Notes: generated by a model from the sequence alone, not told the origin. DNA of 32,017 nt from Negativicutes bacterium (GCA_021372785.1 JAJFTT010000017.1:1-32017), one strand, 5' to 3'; numbered from the stretch's first letter, positions 16,170 to 23,667 are shown. Made by a program: numbers and translations.

Positions 16170-16961
16170 TTAAGAATCCTCCAGGGTATGCTTCAACAGC
16201 CCCAGCCAGACGCCGTACTGCCGAAAGTAAAGGTGCAGACCATCGGGACTCATCTCAGGGTTCAAACTGCCGTCCGCTAAGCAGAAAGGCAGAGAGATAT
16301 CGATATAGGTGATTTTTTTTTCAGCACATAGTTTCTTTAAAGCGTTGTTGAATTCAGTGATTCTTTCATTGTTGATCAGTGTGCTGGCGTAATCCGCTGT
16401 GACTGGCAGAATAGACTGCACATAAAGCGTGCTGTCAGGGTAATATTGAGTTAACGCGTCAAGCAAATCATTATAGCGGCTGCAGTAGACTGCCGCATCC
16501 ACGGAAGTGTAATTCATATCATTGATACCAAGCAGAATAAAAATAGCCGCCGGATTCCCTGCCTGCCAATCCGCTAAGTTCTCCGTTGCCTGCAATAAAG
16601 TTAAGCCGCGCCCGGCCATAATTGCTACCGTATCAAAGGGCGGCAGAATTTGCAGCCCTTCCGTAATGGAATCACCGATAAAAGCGGTTGTTTGAAAGAT
16701 AGGGTCCTGACTGATTTCCGTGGTGTCAATTGCCGGCAAGGCTGTAACGTCCGGGGCGGAACTTGGCTTTAACGGATTCGCCGGTCGTTCGGGCAAAGCA
16801 GCGCTTCGATCTTTTTTTAAGTAGGAAATGGCAGCGGGCTCGGCATGATTGAAAGAGTCGTCGGCTTGCAGCCATAAGGACAGCGGGATCAGGCAGAGCA
16901 ATAGCAGCGTGATGATCCGTATGGGATGAAACCGGCGCTCTGTTTTATGTTGATATTTCAT
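16170..16961 (-). CDS. Membrane-anchored SGNH/GDSL hydrolase
   Basis: The 263-residue product has a basic N terminus and one hydrophobic segment (about 14-31), suggesting a signal anchor, then a proline-rich stretch and an SGNH esterase domain. The blocks are GDSITEG with S98, GRG at G118, GINDMN at 145-150 (N147) and the catalytic pair D240-x2-H243 in SPDGLHL. Such enzymes remove acyl groups from polysaccharides, peptidoglycan or lipids outside the cell. A GTG at 16976 is in frame, but GGAGGTGAT overlaps it and serves the ATG at 16961. The DUF4358 lipoprotein gene follows. An extended -10 lies at 17029-17037. Confidence 0.85.
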   Translation of the reverse strand: MKYQHKTERRFHPIRIITLLLLCLIPLSLWLQADDSFNHAEPAAISYLKKDRSAALPERPANPLKPSSAPDVTALPAIDTTEISQDPIFQTTAFIGDSITEGLQILPPFDTVAIMAGRGLTLLQATENLADWQAGNPAAIFILLGINDMNYTSVDAAVYCSRYNDLLDALTQYYPDSTLYVQSILPVTADYASTLINNERITEFNNALKKLCAEKKITYIDISLPFCLADGSLNPEMSPDGLHLYFRQYGVWLGLLKHTLEDS

Positions 16962-17028
16962 ATTTGTGGCAATCACCTCCCGGGCGAAACGACAAAAGCA
17001 ACAGGTAGGGAAACTTCAGATTATCCTC

Positions 17029-17037
17029 AGTATAGCA
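17029..17037 (-). promoter_or_regulatory. Candidate extended -10 promoter for SGNH hydrolase / DUF4358 genes
   Basis: On the minus strand this reads TGCTATACT, an extended -10 element, about 70 bases upstream of the SGNH start. No good -35 is visible, as is common with extended -10 promoters. Confidence 0.45.
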
Positions 17038-17279
17038 CAAAGCAAAGCAGGATGACCAGAGGATTTGCAGCAAAATATTGTAAGAATTTCGCTTTTGTCT
17101 ATGGCATCAAACCAACGGTTACTGGAAAAACAGAAGAGAAGCGGATCCTGTACCTGTGATGATCATAATCACCCGGATGCCTGATTGAATCAGAGCGGGA
17201 AATTTCAGAGCTTGCTTTTGTATAAAAATAAGAGTTGCCTTAATTCCAGAAAATTTTCCTTAAATAACTATAAAAGAGC

Positions 17280-17308
17280 TTGTAATTGTTCTCACTATTA
17301 GCTATAAT
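17280..17308 (+). promoter_or_regulatory. Sigma-A-type promoter of the agr-like locus
   Basis: TTGTAA (17280-17285) and TATAAT (17303-17308) are separated by exactly 17 bases. The start of DUF5317 lies 37 bases past the -10, leaving a short leader. It is the best promoter in the block and probably drives the genes 17345-19182. Confidence 0.75.
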
Positions 17309-17344
17309 AAACTCATATGTAAAAAATCGGGAGCCAGAAGTAAA

Positions 17345-17911
17345 ATGATTATCGAATTGATTGCGGCGATGAGCCTGGCAAAATTCAGACACTACAATTT
17401 GAAATATGCTTTTTACACTTGGACATTTTATCCTGTACTGCTGACGCAGGGCATCTTGATTTTTTTCCAGATGAGCATTTTTTTCGGAACTTATTACTTT
17501 CTGCAATTCGTACCAATCGTAGAACCGATCATCATTTTATCGTTCCTTTTTGCCATTTTTGCCTTTCGGCTATACACACCGGCCATCGTCGGATCGGTTT
17601 GTATTGGGATCGGTTCCATGCTGAATAAGTTTGTTATGGCGCAGAATGGCGGCTTGATGCCGGTTTATCCGAGCTTGTCTTATCTGACCGGTTATGCGAC
17701 AGCCCAGTCCTTTCAGATCGCGGACGGTGTGCACATTCTGGGCAGTGATGTGACCCGCTATAAACTGCTGACCGATTATATTGACTTTGGTTATTGTATT
17801 CTGAGCCCCGGGGATGTCTTTATCCATCTGTTTACTTTTCTTATGCTTTATGCAATTTTTAAAGCCGCTCATCAGCATTATTCCAGTAGGCAGACAAAAC
17901 GGTATCAATGA
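17345..17911 (+). CDS. DUF5317-family membrane protein
   Basis: This 188-residue polytopic membrane protein has hydrophobic segments near 25-45, 52-72, 78-95 and 155-172. The segment LNKFVMAQNGGLMPVYP and the following outward-facing loop (TDYIDFGYCILSPGDVF) match the DUF5317 family, whose function is unknown. The ATG is 12 bases after GGGAG, a slightly long spacing. It opens a run of overlapping genes leading to AgrB and AgrD, starting 37 bases after a good promoter. In this place it may serve the peptide-signal system, but that is only inferred from position. Confidence 0.75.
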   Translation: MIIELIAAMSLAKFRHYNLKYAFYTWTFYPVLLTQGILIFFQMSIFFGTYYFLQFVPIVEPIIILSFLFAIFAFRLYTPAIVGSVCIGIGSMLNKFVMAQNGGLMPVYPSLSYLTGYATAQSFQIADGVHILGSDVTRYKLLTDYIDFGYCILSPGDVFIHLFTFLMLYAIFKAAHQHYSSRQTKRYQ

Positions 17912-18447
17912 GAGGATGGAACAATTTGGACGGAATTGCGATTAGTGTGACTCAGCTTATAATAAAAGGGATACCAGAAGGTTTTCTCATGATGCTTGCT
18001 TTACATATATTAACCGGTACGAAAATTGATGCGAAGAAATATTTCCTTCTCAGCTCAGTTTATGTCATCCTGACCTACCTGATTAGATTTTTACCAATCA
18101 CACTTGGTGTGAACACAATGATATCACTGTTAACAATGATTTTACTTTTTCAATTAACATATAAAACCCAGTTGGGTAAGGTCGTTAAATCGGTTGTTTC
18201 TGCAGTTTTGATTATGACCTTTGTCATGATTTCAGAAATACTAAATATGCTGATTCTCTATACTATTTATGGTCAGAGCAAGGCGGAAGAGTTACTTAAT
18301 TTCGGGTCGGAATTAACACAAAGTTTAGTAACCATTCCATCCTCGATTTTTCTTGCTCTTTTTATAGTCCTTTCCCACGTTATTTTAACGAGGTTGGAAA
18401 AAAGGAAAAACGAACATGGAGAAGCTAACAAGAAAACTGGCGGCTAA
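17908..18447 (+). CDS. AT-rich polytopic membrane protein, possibly a kinase-less receptor-like protein
   Basis: This 179-residue protein has five or six predicted membrane segments (about 9-30, 42-62, 66-83, 90-115 and 138-162), then a short charged tail (LEKRKNEHGEANKK). The hydrophobic pattern resembles the N-terminal sensor half of AgrC-type GHKL histidine kinases, but no kinase domain follows; that likeness is an impression, not a proven homology. The listed ATG overlaps the previous stop (ATGA) and lacks a ribosome binding site. A TTG at 17926 preceded by AGAGGA is an alternative. G+C is about 35% by hand count, well below its neighbours, hinting at separate origin. Its 3' end overlaps agrB by 32 bases. 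Confidence 0.65.
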   Translation: MRGWNNLDGIAISVTQLIIKGIPEGFLMMLALHILTGTKIDAKKYFLLSSVYVILTYLIRFLPITLGVNTMISLLTMILLFQLTYKTQLGKVVKSVVSAVLIMTFVMISEILNMLILYTIYGQSKAEELLNFGSELTQSLVTIPSSIFLALFIVLSHVILTRLEKRKNEHGEANKKTGG

Positions 18448-19063
18448 TGTCGCCCGGTCGCTCGATTACGATGCCGAACGCGAAGCGGTAATCGCTTATG
18501 GTTTGATCGGGCTCGTACAGATTATCATCACCTTTGCTTTGGTTTTGCTTTTTGGAAGTTTGGTCGGTGCGCCGGCGGAAGCCCTCATCGTCTGCGCAGC
18601 GGTTGGTTTATTGCGAAAATACAGCGGCGGCGCTCACGCAGGTTCGGCGGAATTATGCAATGCAATCAGTGTTGTCTACAGCACATCCGCAGCAGTCGCG
18701 GCCAAAAGATATTTTTCCACGGCGGACAATCTCGCTCTGCAGCTTTTGCTCACCGCCGTCATCTTTGGCGTTTCGTACCTTATTGTCTACCGGTTTGCGC
18801 CGGTAGACTCACCCAATAAGCCGATTAAAACAGTCAAAAAGAAAAAGAGAATGAGGCAGGGCAGCTTTATCATCCTGACTGTTTACTTTTTGTTAGCGAT
18901 TGCACTGTTTCTTGCCGGCTGTGATGATGGGGTTTACGCCTCATATGGGATAAGCCTTCTGTTCGGAGTTATTTGGCAGATCTTTACTCTTACCTCCCCG
19001 GGAGCCTTCCTGCTTCACAGCCTGGATCTACGATTGCAAAAAAAGGAGGTGAACAAGTTATGA
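18416..19063 (+). CDS. agrB: AgrB-type autoinducer prepeptide-processing membrane protease
   Basis: The 215-residue product is an accessory gene regulator B. The catalytic pair H74 and C81 lies in LLRKYSGGAHAGSAELCN, with the same seven-residue spacing as the S. aureus pair H77/C84. The signature APVDSPNKPI and the C-terminal SPGAFLLHSLD fit too. AgrB cleaves the C-terminal part of AgrD, forms the thiolactone and helps export it. Membrane segments alternate with a basic cytosolic loop (TVKKKKRMRQ). AAAGGA precedes the ATG. The gene overlaps its upstream neighbour by 32 bases and its TGA overlaps the agrD start, showing translational coupling. Confidence 0.93.
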   Translation: MEKLTRKLAANVARSLDYDAEREAVIAYGLIGLVQIIITFALVLLFGSLVGAPAEALIVCAAVGLLRKYSGGAHAGSAELCNAISVVYSTSAAVAAKRYFSTADNLALQLLLTAVIFGVSYLIVYRFAPVDSPNKPIKTVKKKKRMRQGSFIILTVYFLLAIALFLAGCDDGVYASYGISLLFGVIWQIFTLTSPGAFLLHSLDLRLQKKEVNKL

Positions 19064-19182
19064 AGAAGTTCTATGGGATCATTGCTGCTGTTTCTACAAT
19101 CATGGCAGCCGCTCTCGCTACTTCTGCCTGCTGGTGGTTCTCTTATCAGCCGGAGGAGCCAGAATCTTTGAGAGAAGAGTAG
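19060..19182 (+). CDS. agrD: AgrD-like cyclic lactone autoinducer peptide precursor
   Basis: This 40-residue precursor has a short basic N terminus (MKKFYG), an amphipathic/hydrophobic leader (IIAAVSTIMAAALATSA), a core C24-W-W-F-S28 and an acidic tail (YQPEEPESLREE). The layout is that of clostridial AgrD peptides, where AgrB cuts after the core and joins its C terminus to the cysteine thiol. The expected mature signal is therefore a five-residue thiolactone ring, CWWFS; exact ends are inferred. A very strong AAAGGAGGTGA lies eight bases ahead of the ATG, which overlaps the agrB stop (ATGA). A longer open frame covers the region, but this start is decided by that site. Confidence 0.93.
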   Translation: MKKFYGIIAAVSTIMAAALATSACWWFSYQPEEPESLREE

Positions 19183-19192
19183 AAAAACCCAT

Positions 19193-19220
19193 ATAGGAGG
19201 CTTTTTCAGAAGCCTCCTAT
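19193..19220 (+). terminator. Hairpin terminator after agrD
   Basis: ATAGGAGGCTT (19193-19203) pairs with AAGCCTCCTAT (19210-19220), an 11-bp perfect stem with a 6-base loop, followed by CTCTTTT. The U-tract is short, so readthrough into the GGDEF/HD-GYP gene, which starts 49 bases later, is possible. Confidence 0.7.
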
Positions 19221-19268
19221 CTCTTTTGGTGCGGTCATTTTTCGCGGTCATTTTAAGGAGGCGTTGAC

Positions 19269-20930
19269 ATGTCTGAACTTGATAAAGAAAAGCAAACACA
19301 AATCAATCAAATTTTACAGCTTGTTAAAATCGCCTCTTTATGTTTTCCTTCCATCGCTTTTTTCCAATATTATGCCAAAATTAATGCGTCTGCCGTTTTT
19401 TTCACCTATAGTTTTTTGCTGGTTGCCATCTTATTGACGATGCTGGGCATATATATGTTATTGTATTATATTCAGACTAAAATGAGCGATGACTATAGGA
19501 TCAAACCCTGGATCAGTCCGCTGATTTCACTCACCATCGCATTTTTATCAGTAATCCTGACAGGCAGTTATGAGAGCAGTTATAAATTTCTGTTTGTGCT
19601 CGTGATTATATCCACCAGCATTGAGTGCGATATGAAAACAAGCCTCACCATTTCCGGCTTGTCGGCATTGATTGTGCTTGTCACCGATTTGGTTTGCGCT
19701 CCCGCAAATGGGGTCAACTCTTATTTTGAGAGTGATTTGGTCCTGGCAAGCGTGTTTCTGATCATTTCCTGGACCATCAGCTTTTATGTCGATTTAGGCA
19801 AAAAACATATTGAGAGCTTAGCGAATTTAGCCAATACAGACGGTTTAACCGGCTTGAATAATCATCGTTTTTTCTATGACGCCCTGGCAGAACAGGTAAA
19901 AAAGAGTAAAGCCGATGGAAGTGCGCTCTCCCTGCTGTTTCTTGATATTGATGATTTTAAATATTACAATGATCTTTATGGTCACCAAAAGGGGGATCAG
20001 GTGATCAAGACACTGGCGGTACTGATGAACCAGACACTGCCGCAAAAAAGTATCATCGCACGCTATGGCGGTGAGGAATTTACGATTTTGTTGCCCGGAA
20101 GCGGAGAAGAGCAGGCGCTGCAGGAAGCGGAAGCGCTGCGCCGAGCTGTGCATGAATATGAATTTGAAGGAGAAGAAAATTTACCCGGGGGTACCATGAC
20201 CATATCAATCGGGGTTTCTTCCCTGAACGCTAAAATTACGTCCGAAGCAGATCTTTTAAAATGCGCCGATGATGCTTGTTACCGGGCGAAATTTCTGCTT
20301 AAAAACCGGGTGGAGTCCTATTACTCTATCCTGGAAGAACTGCAGAATGAAGTGGCTGAATCCGATAAAGCGATGGTCGCTTCGATCAAGACACTGATCG
20401 CCGTGATCAATGCCAAGGATAAATACACCTACCAGCACGTCGAAAAAGTGGTTTATTACTGTAGTCTGCTGGCGGATCAGCAAGGGATGAGCGATATAGA
20501 CAGGAAGCAATTTATTTATGCTGCCTATTTGCATGATATCGGGAAAATAAATATTCCGGAAGAAATTCTGATGAAGGTTGAGAAGCTCACACCGGAGGAA
20601 TGGAATATCTTGCAAAATCATCCGCGGAATGCGGCAGAGATCATCAAAAACATAGAGCCTCTGCAGGCCGTGATACCGATTATTCTGCAGCATCACGAAA
20701 AATTTGACGGGACAGGCTATCCCAACAATTTAAAGGGAGAAGAAATTCATCCTTTGGCCAGGCTGCTGACCGTGATTGACAGCTTCGATGCCATGACTTC
20801 CGTCAGACCATATCAACTGAAAAAAACGCATGCTCAGGCAATTGAGGAACTGCAACGGTGCAGCGGAACACAATTCGATCCGGATGCCGTTCGGCTTTTC
20901 GTTCAGGTTGTCAAGAGTGTCATTCTATAA
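19269..20930 (+). CDS. Membrane sensor with GGDEF and HD-GYP domains (cyclic-di-GMP turnover)
   Basis: The 553-residue protein begins with about six membrane segments (residues 15-175) of no recognised sensor family. A GGDEF diguanylate cyclase domain follows (TDGLTGLNNHRFF at 190-202, active site GGEEF 267-271). No RxxD inhibitory site precedes GGEEF. A short helix links to an HD-GYP phosphodiesterase domain (H390, HD at 422-423 in HDIGK, HHEKFDGTGYP at 475-485). Both catalytic motifs look intact, so it may make or destroy cyclic-di-GMP depending on signal. AAGGAGG precedes the ATG. It follows agrD directly on the same strand and ends at a strong terminator. Confidence 0.92.
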   Translation: MSELDKEKQTQINQILQLVKIASLCFPSIAFFQYYAKINASAVFFTYSFLLVAILLTMLGIYMLLYYIQTKMSDDYRIKPWISPLISLTIAFLSVILTGSYESSYKFLFVLVIISTSIECDMKTSLTISGLSALIVLVTDLVCAPANGVNSYFESDLVLASVFLIISWTISFYVDLGKKHIESLANLANTDGLTGLNNHRFFYDALAEQVKKSKADGSALSLLFLDIDDFKYYNDLYGHQKGDQVIKTLAVLMNQTLPQKSIIARYGGEEFTILLPGSGEEQALQEAEALRRAVHEYEFEGEENLPGGTMTISIGVSSLNAKITSEADLLKCADDACYRAKFLLKNRVESYYSILEELQNEVAESDKAMVASIKTLIAVINAKDKYTYQHVEKVVYYCSLLADQQGMSDIDRKQFIYAAYLHDIGKINIPEEILMKVEKLTPEEWNILQNHPRNAAEIIKNIEPLQAVIPIILQHHEKFDGTGYPNNLKGEEIHPLARLLTVIDSFDAMTSVRPYQLKKTHAQAIEELQRCSGTQFDPDAVRLFVQVVKSVIL

Positions 20931-20943
20931 GAAAGCAAAAAGT

Positions 20944-20988
20944 ACTTCCGAAGAGCGGGTGAAAGTCCGGTTCGGAAGTTTTTTTTTT
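20944..20988 (+). terminator. Strong intrinsic terminator after the GGDEF/HD-GYP gene
   Basis: ACTTCCGAA (20944-20952) pairs with TTCGGAAGT (20971-20979) and is followed by an uninterrupted T-tract to 20988. The hairpin closes the agr/cyclic-di-GMP block. Confidence 0.9.
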
Positions 20989-21065
20989 GCAATTTCGGCT
21001 GCCATGTCATCCCCCGGACGGAACTGTGCTGTTCATTGCTTTCATTTTCAGATTGTAACTTAGTT

Positions 21066-21104
21066 ACTGAAGTCAATCAGACAATGATGGCATACTGAAG
21101 TCAA
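21066..21104. repeat. 11-bp direct repeat upstream of the CoA-disulfide reductase gene
   Basis: ACTGAAGTCAA occurs at 21066-21076 and again at 21094-21104, a 28-base step. The repeat lies just before the reductase gene and could be a pair of regulator sites; nothing in the sequence names the regulator. Confidence 0.4.
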
Positions 21105-21171
21105 ATAAATGAATAGAACATTTGCACGAAGAGAGACTGCCGGAAGGCAGAAAATGAATGGAGATCAAAAA

Positions 21172-22869
21172 ATGGCTGAAGAACAGAAAGTATTGATTGT
21201 CGGTGGCGTGGCGGGCGGAGCAACGGCGGCTGCCAGGCTGCGCCGGTTGGATGAAAAAGCAGAAATCATCCTATTTGAACGCGGAGAGTATATTTCCTTT
21301 GCCAATTGTGGTTTACCCTACTATATCGGCGGAGAGATTAAAGAAAAGTCTGCCCTGACCCTGCAGACTCCGGAGAGTTTCCATGCACGTTTTCATGTGG
21401 ATGTGCGCAGCGGGAATGAAGTCATAGCGATTGAACCGAAAATGAAACAGGTGACTGTTTTAGATCACCATAGCGGCCTTTCTTATACAGAACGTTATGA
21501 CAAGCTGATTCTATCGATGGGAGCAGAGGCAATCAGACCGAATATCGAAGGCATCCATTCGGATAAGGTGTTTACCTTGCGTTCGATTCCGGATACGGAT
21601 CGAATCAAGGAATATATCGAACAGAAAAAACCTGCCAGCGTTGCGATTGTCGGCGGTGGCTTCATCGGTATAGAGATGGCGGAAAATCTGCAGCGGTTGG
21701 GGTTGGCGGTCACTTTAATTGATCTGGCAGACCAAGTCCTGGCGACGATTGATTATGATATGGCGAGCGATGTTCATCGCCATTTGGAAAGCAAAGGCGT
21801 TCATTTAATGCTGGATAATTCCATCCGTTCCATTACGGATTTAGGCAGCAGCCTGAAGCTGGCTTTCAATAGCGGCGAATTGTCTGCCGACCTGCTGGTC
21901 ATGGCAATCGGCGTGCGTCCGGAAACGAAAATCGCGAAAGAGGCCGGCATCGCCGTCAATGAACGTGGCGCTATTTTGGTCGATCAGCGCATGCTGACCA
22001 ACATTCCGGATATCTATGCGGTTGGTGATGCGGTGGCGATCACTGATTTTATCACGGGTAAACAAGGCTATGTTGCCTTGGCGGGACCTGCCAATAAGCA
22101 GGGCAGGATCGCGGCGGATCAAATTTGCGGCATAGACAGTCAATATGGCGGCACGCAAGGTTCTGCCATTTTGAAAGTGTTTGACTTAACAGTGGCTTCC
22201 AGCGGCATCAATGAAAAGACAGCGAAAAAACTGGGGCTCAATTACGATAAATCCTTTACCTATTCCGCCAATCATGCAGACTATTATCCGGGTGCCGTTG
22301 ATATGTCGATTAAAACGATTTTCGAAAAAACCACCGGTAAAATCCTGGGCGTGCAAATTGTTGGTTTTGACGGTTCCGACAAACGCTGTGATGTCTTTGC
22401 AACGGCGATTCGTGCCGGCATGACAGCTTACGATTTGACTCGTTTGGAATTATGTTATGCGCCGCCCTTCAGTTCAGCCAAAGATCCGGTCAATATGGCC
22501 GGTTATGCGATTGAAAATCTGCTAACCGGGAAAGTGAAAAATTTCCATTGGCATGATGTGGAGGCTTTGCCGCGCGACGGCAGCGTCACTTTGCTCGACG
22601 TGCGCACGGCGATCGAATATGAGAATGGTCATATGGAAGGATTCGTCAACCTGCCGCTGGATGATTTGAGAAAGCGTTTGGATGAATTGAATCGCAGCAA
22701 GCCGATTTATCTGACTTGTCAAATTGGTCTGCGCGGCTACATTGCGGCCAGAATTCTCTCACAAAATGGTTTTGATGTCTATAACCTCAGCGGCGGCTAT
22801 CGCTTGTACCATTCGATTTTCAGCACGCACCCGCCGGTGCCGTCCAATGCGGAAGAATCTGATCTGTAA
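21172..22869 (+). CDS. CoA-disulfide / NADH-dependent persulfide reductase with rhodanese domain
   Basis: From the chosen ATG the protein has about 565 residues. An N-terminal FAD motif (VLIVGGVAGGATAAARLRR) is followed by ISFANCGLPYYIGG with redox Cys46, the CoA-disulfide-reductase signature. A second dinucleotide motif (VAIVGGGFIGIEMAE), the FAD motif ending IYAVGDAV, and a dimerisation domain come next. The C-terminal rhodanese domain has C516 in TCQIGLRGY. This CoADR-rhodanese fusion reduces CoA disulfide or persulfides in sulfur and thiol metabolism in the cytosol. The ATG at 21172 follows GGAG by eight bases and gives the usual N terminus; in-frame ATGs at 21109 and 21154 are alternatives. 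It stands alone. Confidence 0.9.
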   Translation: MAEEQKVLIVGGVAGGATAAARLRRLDEKAEIILFERGEYISFANCGLPYYIGGEIKEKSALTLQTPESFHARFHVDVRSGNEVIAIEPKMKQVTVLDHHSGLSYTERYDKLILSMGAEAIRPNIEGIHSDKVFTLRSIPDTDRIKEYIEQKKPASVAIVGGGFIGIEMAENLQRLGLAVTLIDLADQVLATIDYDMASDVHRHLESKGVHLMLDNSIRSITDLGSSLKLAFNSGELSADLLVMAIGVRPETKIAKEAGIAVNERGAILVDQRMLTNIPDIYAVGDAVAITDFITGKQGYVALAGPANKQGRIAADQICGIDSQYGGTQGSAILKVFDLTVASSGINEKTAKKLGLNYDKSFTYSANHADYYPGAVDMSIKTIFEKTTGKILGVQIVGFDGSDKRCDVFATAIRAGMTAYDLTRLELCYAPPFSSAKDPVNMAGYAIENLLTGKVKNFHWHDVEALPRDGSVTLLDVRTAIEYENGHMEGFVNLPLDDLRKRLDELNRSKPIYLTCQIGLRGYIAARILSQNGFDVYNLSGGYRLYHSIFSTHPPVPSNAEESDL

Positions 22870-22885
22870 CTTTTCATTTAATTCC

Positions 22886-22925
22886 TAAAAAAGCTGGAAA
22901 CCGTTTTTGGTTCCCAGCTTTTTTT
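22886..22925. terminator. Bidirectional terminator between reductase and DUF2680-like gene
   Basis: Bases 22891-22902 pair with 22909-22920 (AAGCTGG with CCAGCTT, extended through a mismatch). A T-tract (to 22925) follows on the plus strand and an A-tract (22886-22892) precedes it, giving U-tracts in both directions. Confidence 0.85.
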
Positions 22926-22960
22926 CATGTGCGCCCGTTTTTTTTGATTAGCCGATTGGA

Positions 22961-23509
22961 TTATTCGCTGACGAGGCAGGATTGATTGCGCAGTCTGTTT
23001 TGGCTGACATTGTTTGCAGAAGCAGCACCGGTTCCGTTGTTTTGACCGTTGCCGTTGATCAGGCCGCGGTTTTTGTTCTGCTGGGGATCGCCAGTCATGG
23101 CAGCCGAGCCCAAACCACCGTGGATTGCACGGCCGTTTTGCATACCACTGCCGCTGCCAATGCCGCTACCGCTGCAGTTGACCTGGTTTTGCTGCCAGGC
23201 TGCCAGCAAGGCATCCGCTTCGCTTTGCGTCATTTTACCGGCGGCTACTTGCGCTGCCAATTGATCCTGTTTGATGGCAAACAGTTCGGTTTTAAATTCT
23301 GTTAATACACCGGCTGCAAAAGCGATGCTGCCATAGCTGGATCCGCTCCCGGATTTTTCCGTTGTGACGCTTTCCAGTGTTCTTCCGGTCAGACCGGCCA
23401 CGGCTTCCGCCGCAGTTTGATAGGTGGAAGCGGCATAAACATTGAGCGAACCGGCGCTAATGGTTAATACCATGGCGGTAAGGGCGAGGATTTTTCTGAA
23501 TTTTGTCAT
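22961..23509 (-). CDS. Secreted DUF2680-like protein
   Basis: The 182-residue product has a signal peptide (MTKFRKILALTAMVLTISAGSLNVYAA) and a helical domain: AAEAVAGLTGRTLESVTTEK, YGSIAFAAGVLTEFK, then AAGKMTQSEADALLAAW. This order matches clostridial DUF2680-type exported proteins. The C-terminal third is low-complexity, rich in Gly, Ser, Asn and Gln, with two cysteines. AAGGAGGTCA seven bases before the ATG at 23509 sets the start; a longer open frame begins at 23683 and is rejected. It is divergent from the two-component system and shares an inverted repeat with that promoter, so it may be a regulated target. Confidence 0.8.
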   Translation of the reverse strand: MTKFRKILALTAMVLTISAGSLNVYAASTYQTAAEAVAGLTGRTLESVTTEKSGSGSSYGSIAFAAGVLTEFKTELFAIKQDQLAAQVAAGKMTQSEADALLAAWQQNQVNCSGSGIGSGSGMQNGRAIHGGLGSAAMTGDPQQNKNRGLINGNGQNNGTGAASANNVSQNRLRNQSCLVSE

Positions 23510-23575
23510 TTGAAATGACCTCCTTTTTATTTTATGGCTGTATTTCTTGGCCATGATCAGATCATACCCGAAAGC

Positions 23576-23647
23576 TGTGGCAAAAATATGTTTTATTTTT
23601 TCTTTCTTTATGCTGACAGATGGATGGAAAGACATGATTTTGCCACA
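23576..23647. promoter_or_regulatory. Inverted TGTGGCAAAA / TTTTGCCACA sites between divergent promoters
   Basis: TGTGGCAAAA (23576-23585) and its exact reverse complement TTTTGCCACA (23638-23647) flank a 52-base spacer. The right copy overlaps the -35 box of the two-component operon, and the left copy lies upstream of the secreted-protein gene. They may be response-regulator binding sites giving autoregulation and control of the divergent gene. Confidence 0.5.
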
Positions 23648-23667
23648 AAAGCTTGCTAAAATATGAT
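23640..23667 (+). promoter_or_regulatory. Promoter of the two-component system
   Basis: TTGCCA (23640-23645) and TATGAT (23662-23667) are separated by 16 bases, 35 bases before the response-regulator ATG. A second TATGAT follows five bases later. Confidence 0.6.

Larger units (their letters stand above)
16977..17344. other. Divergent intergenic region between SGNH hydrolase and agr-type locus
   Basis: These 368 bases hold promoters on both sides: an extended -10 on the minus strand (17029-17037) and a sigma-A-like promoter on the plus strand (17280-17308). The middle (17060-17220) shows no intact gene, strong hairpin or recognised RNA element. The part after 17220 is AT-rich. Confidence 0.5.

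Noticed and set aside
18973-19059. Longer N-terminal extension of the AgrD frame (69 codons)
   Set aside because: The extension is antisense-like out-of-frame agrB coding sequence; the strong AAAGGAGGTGA site points to the ATG at 19060.
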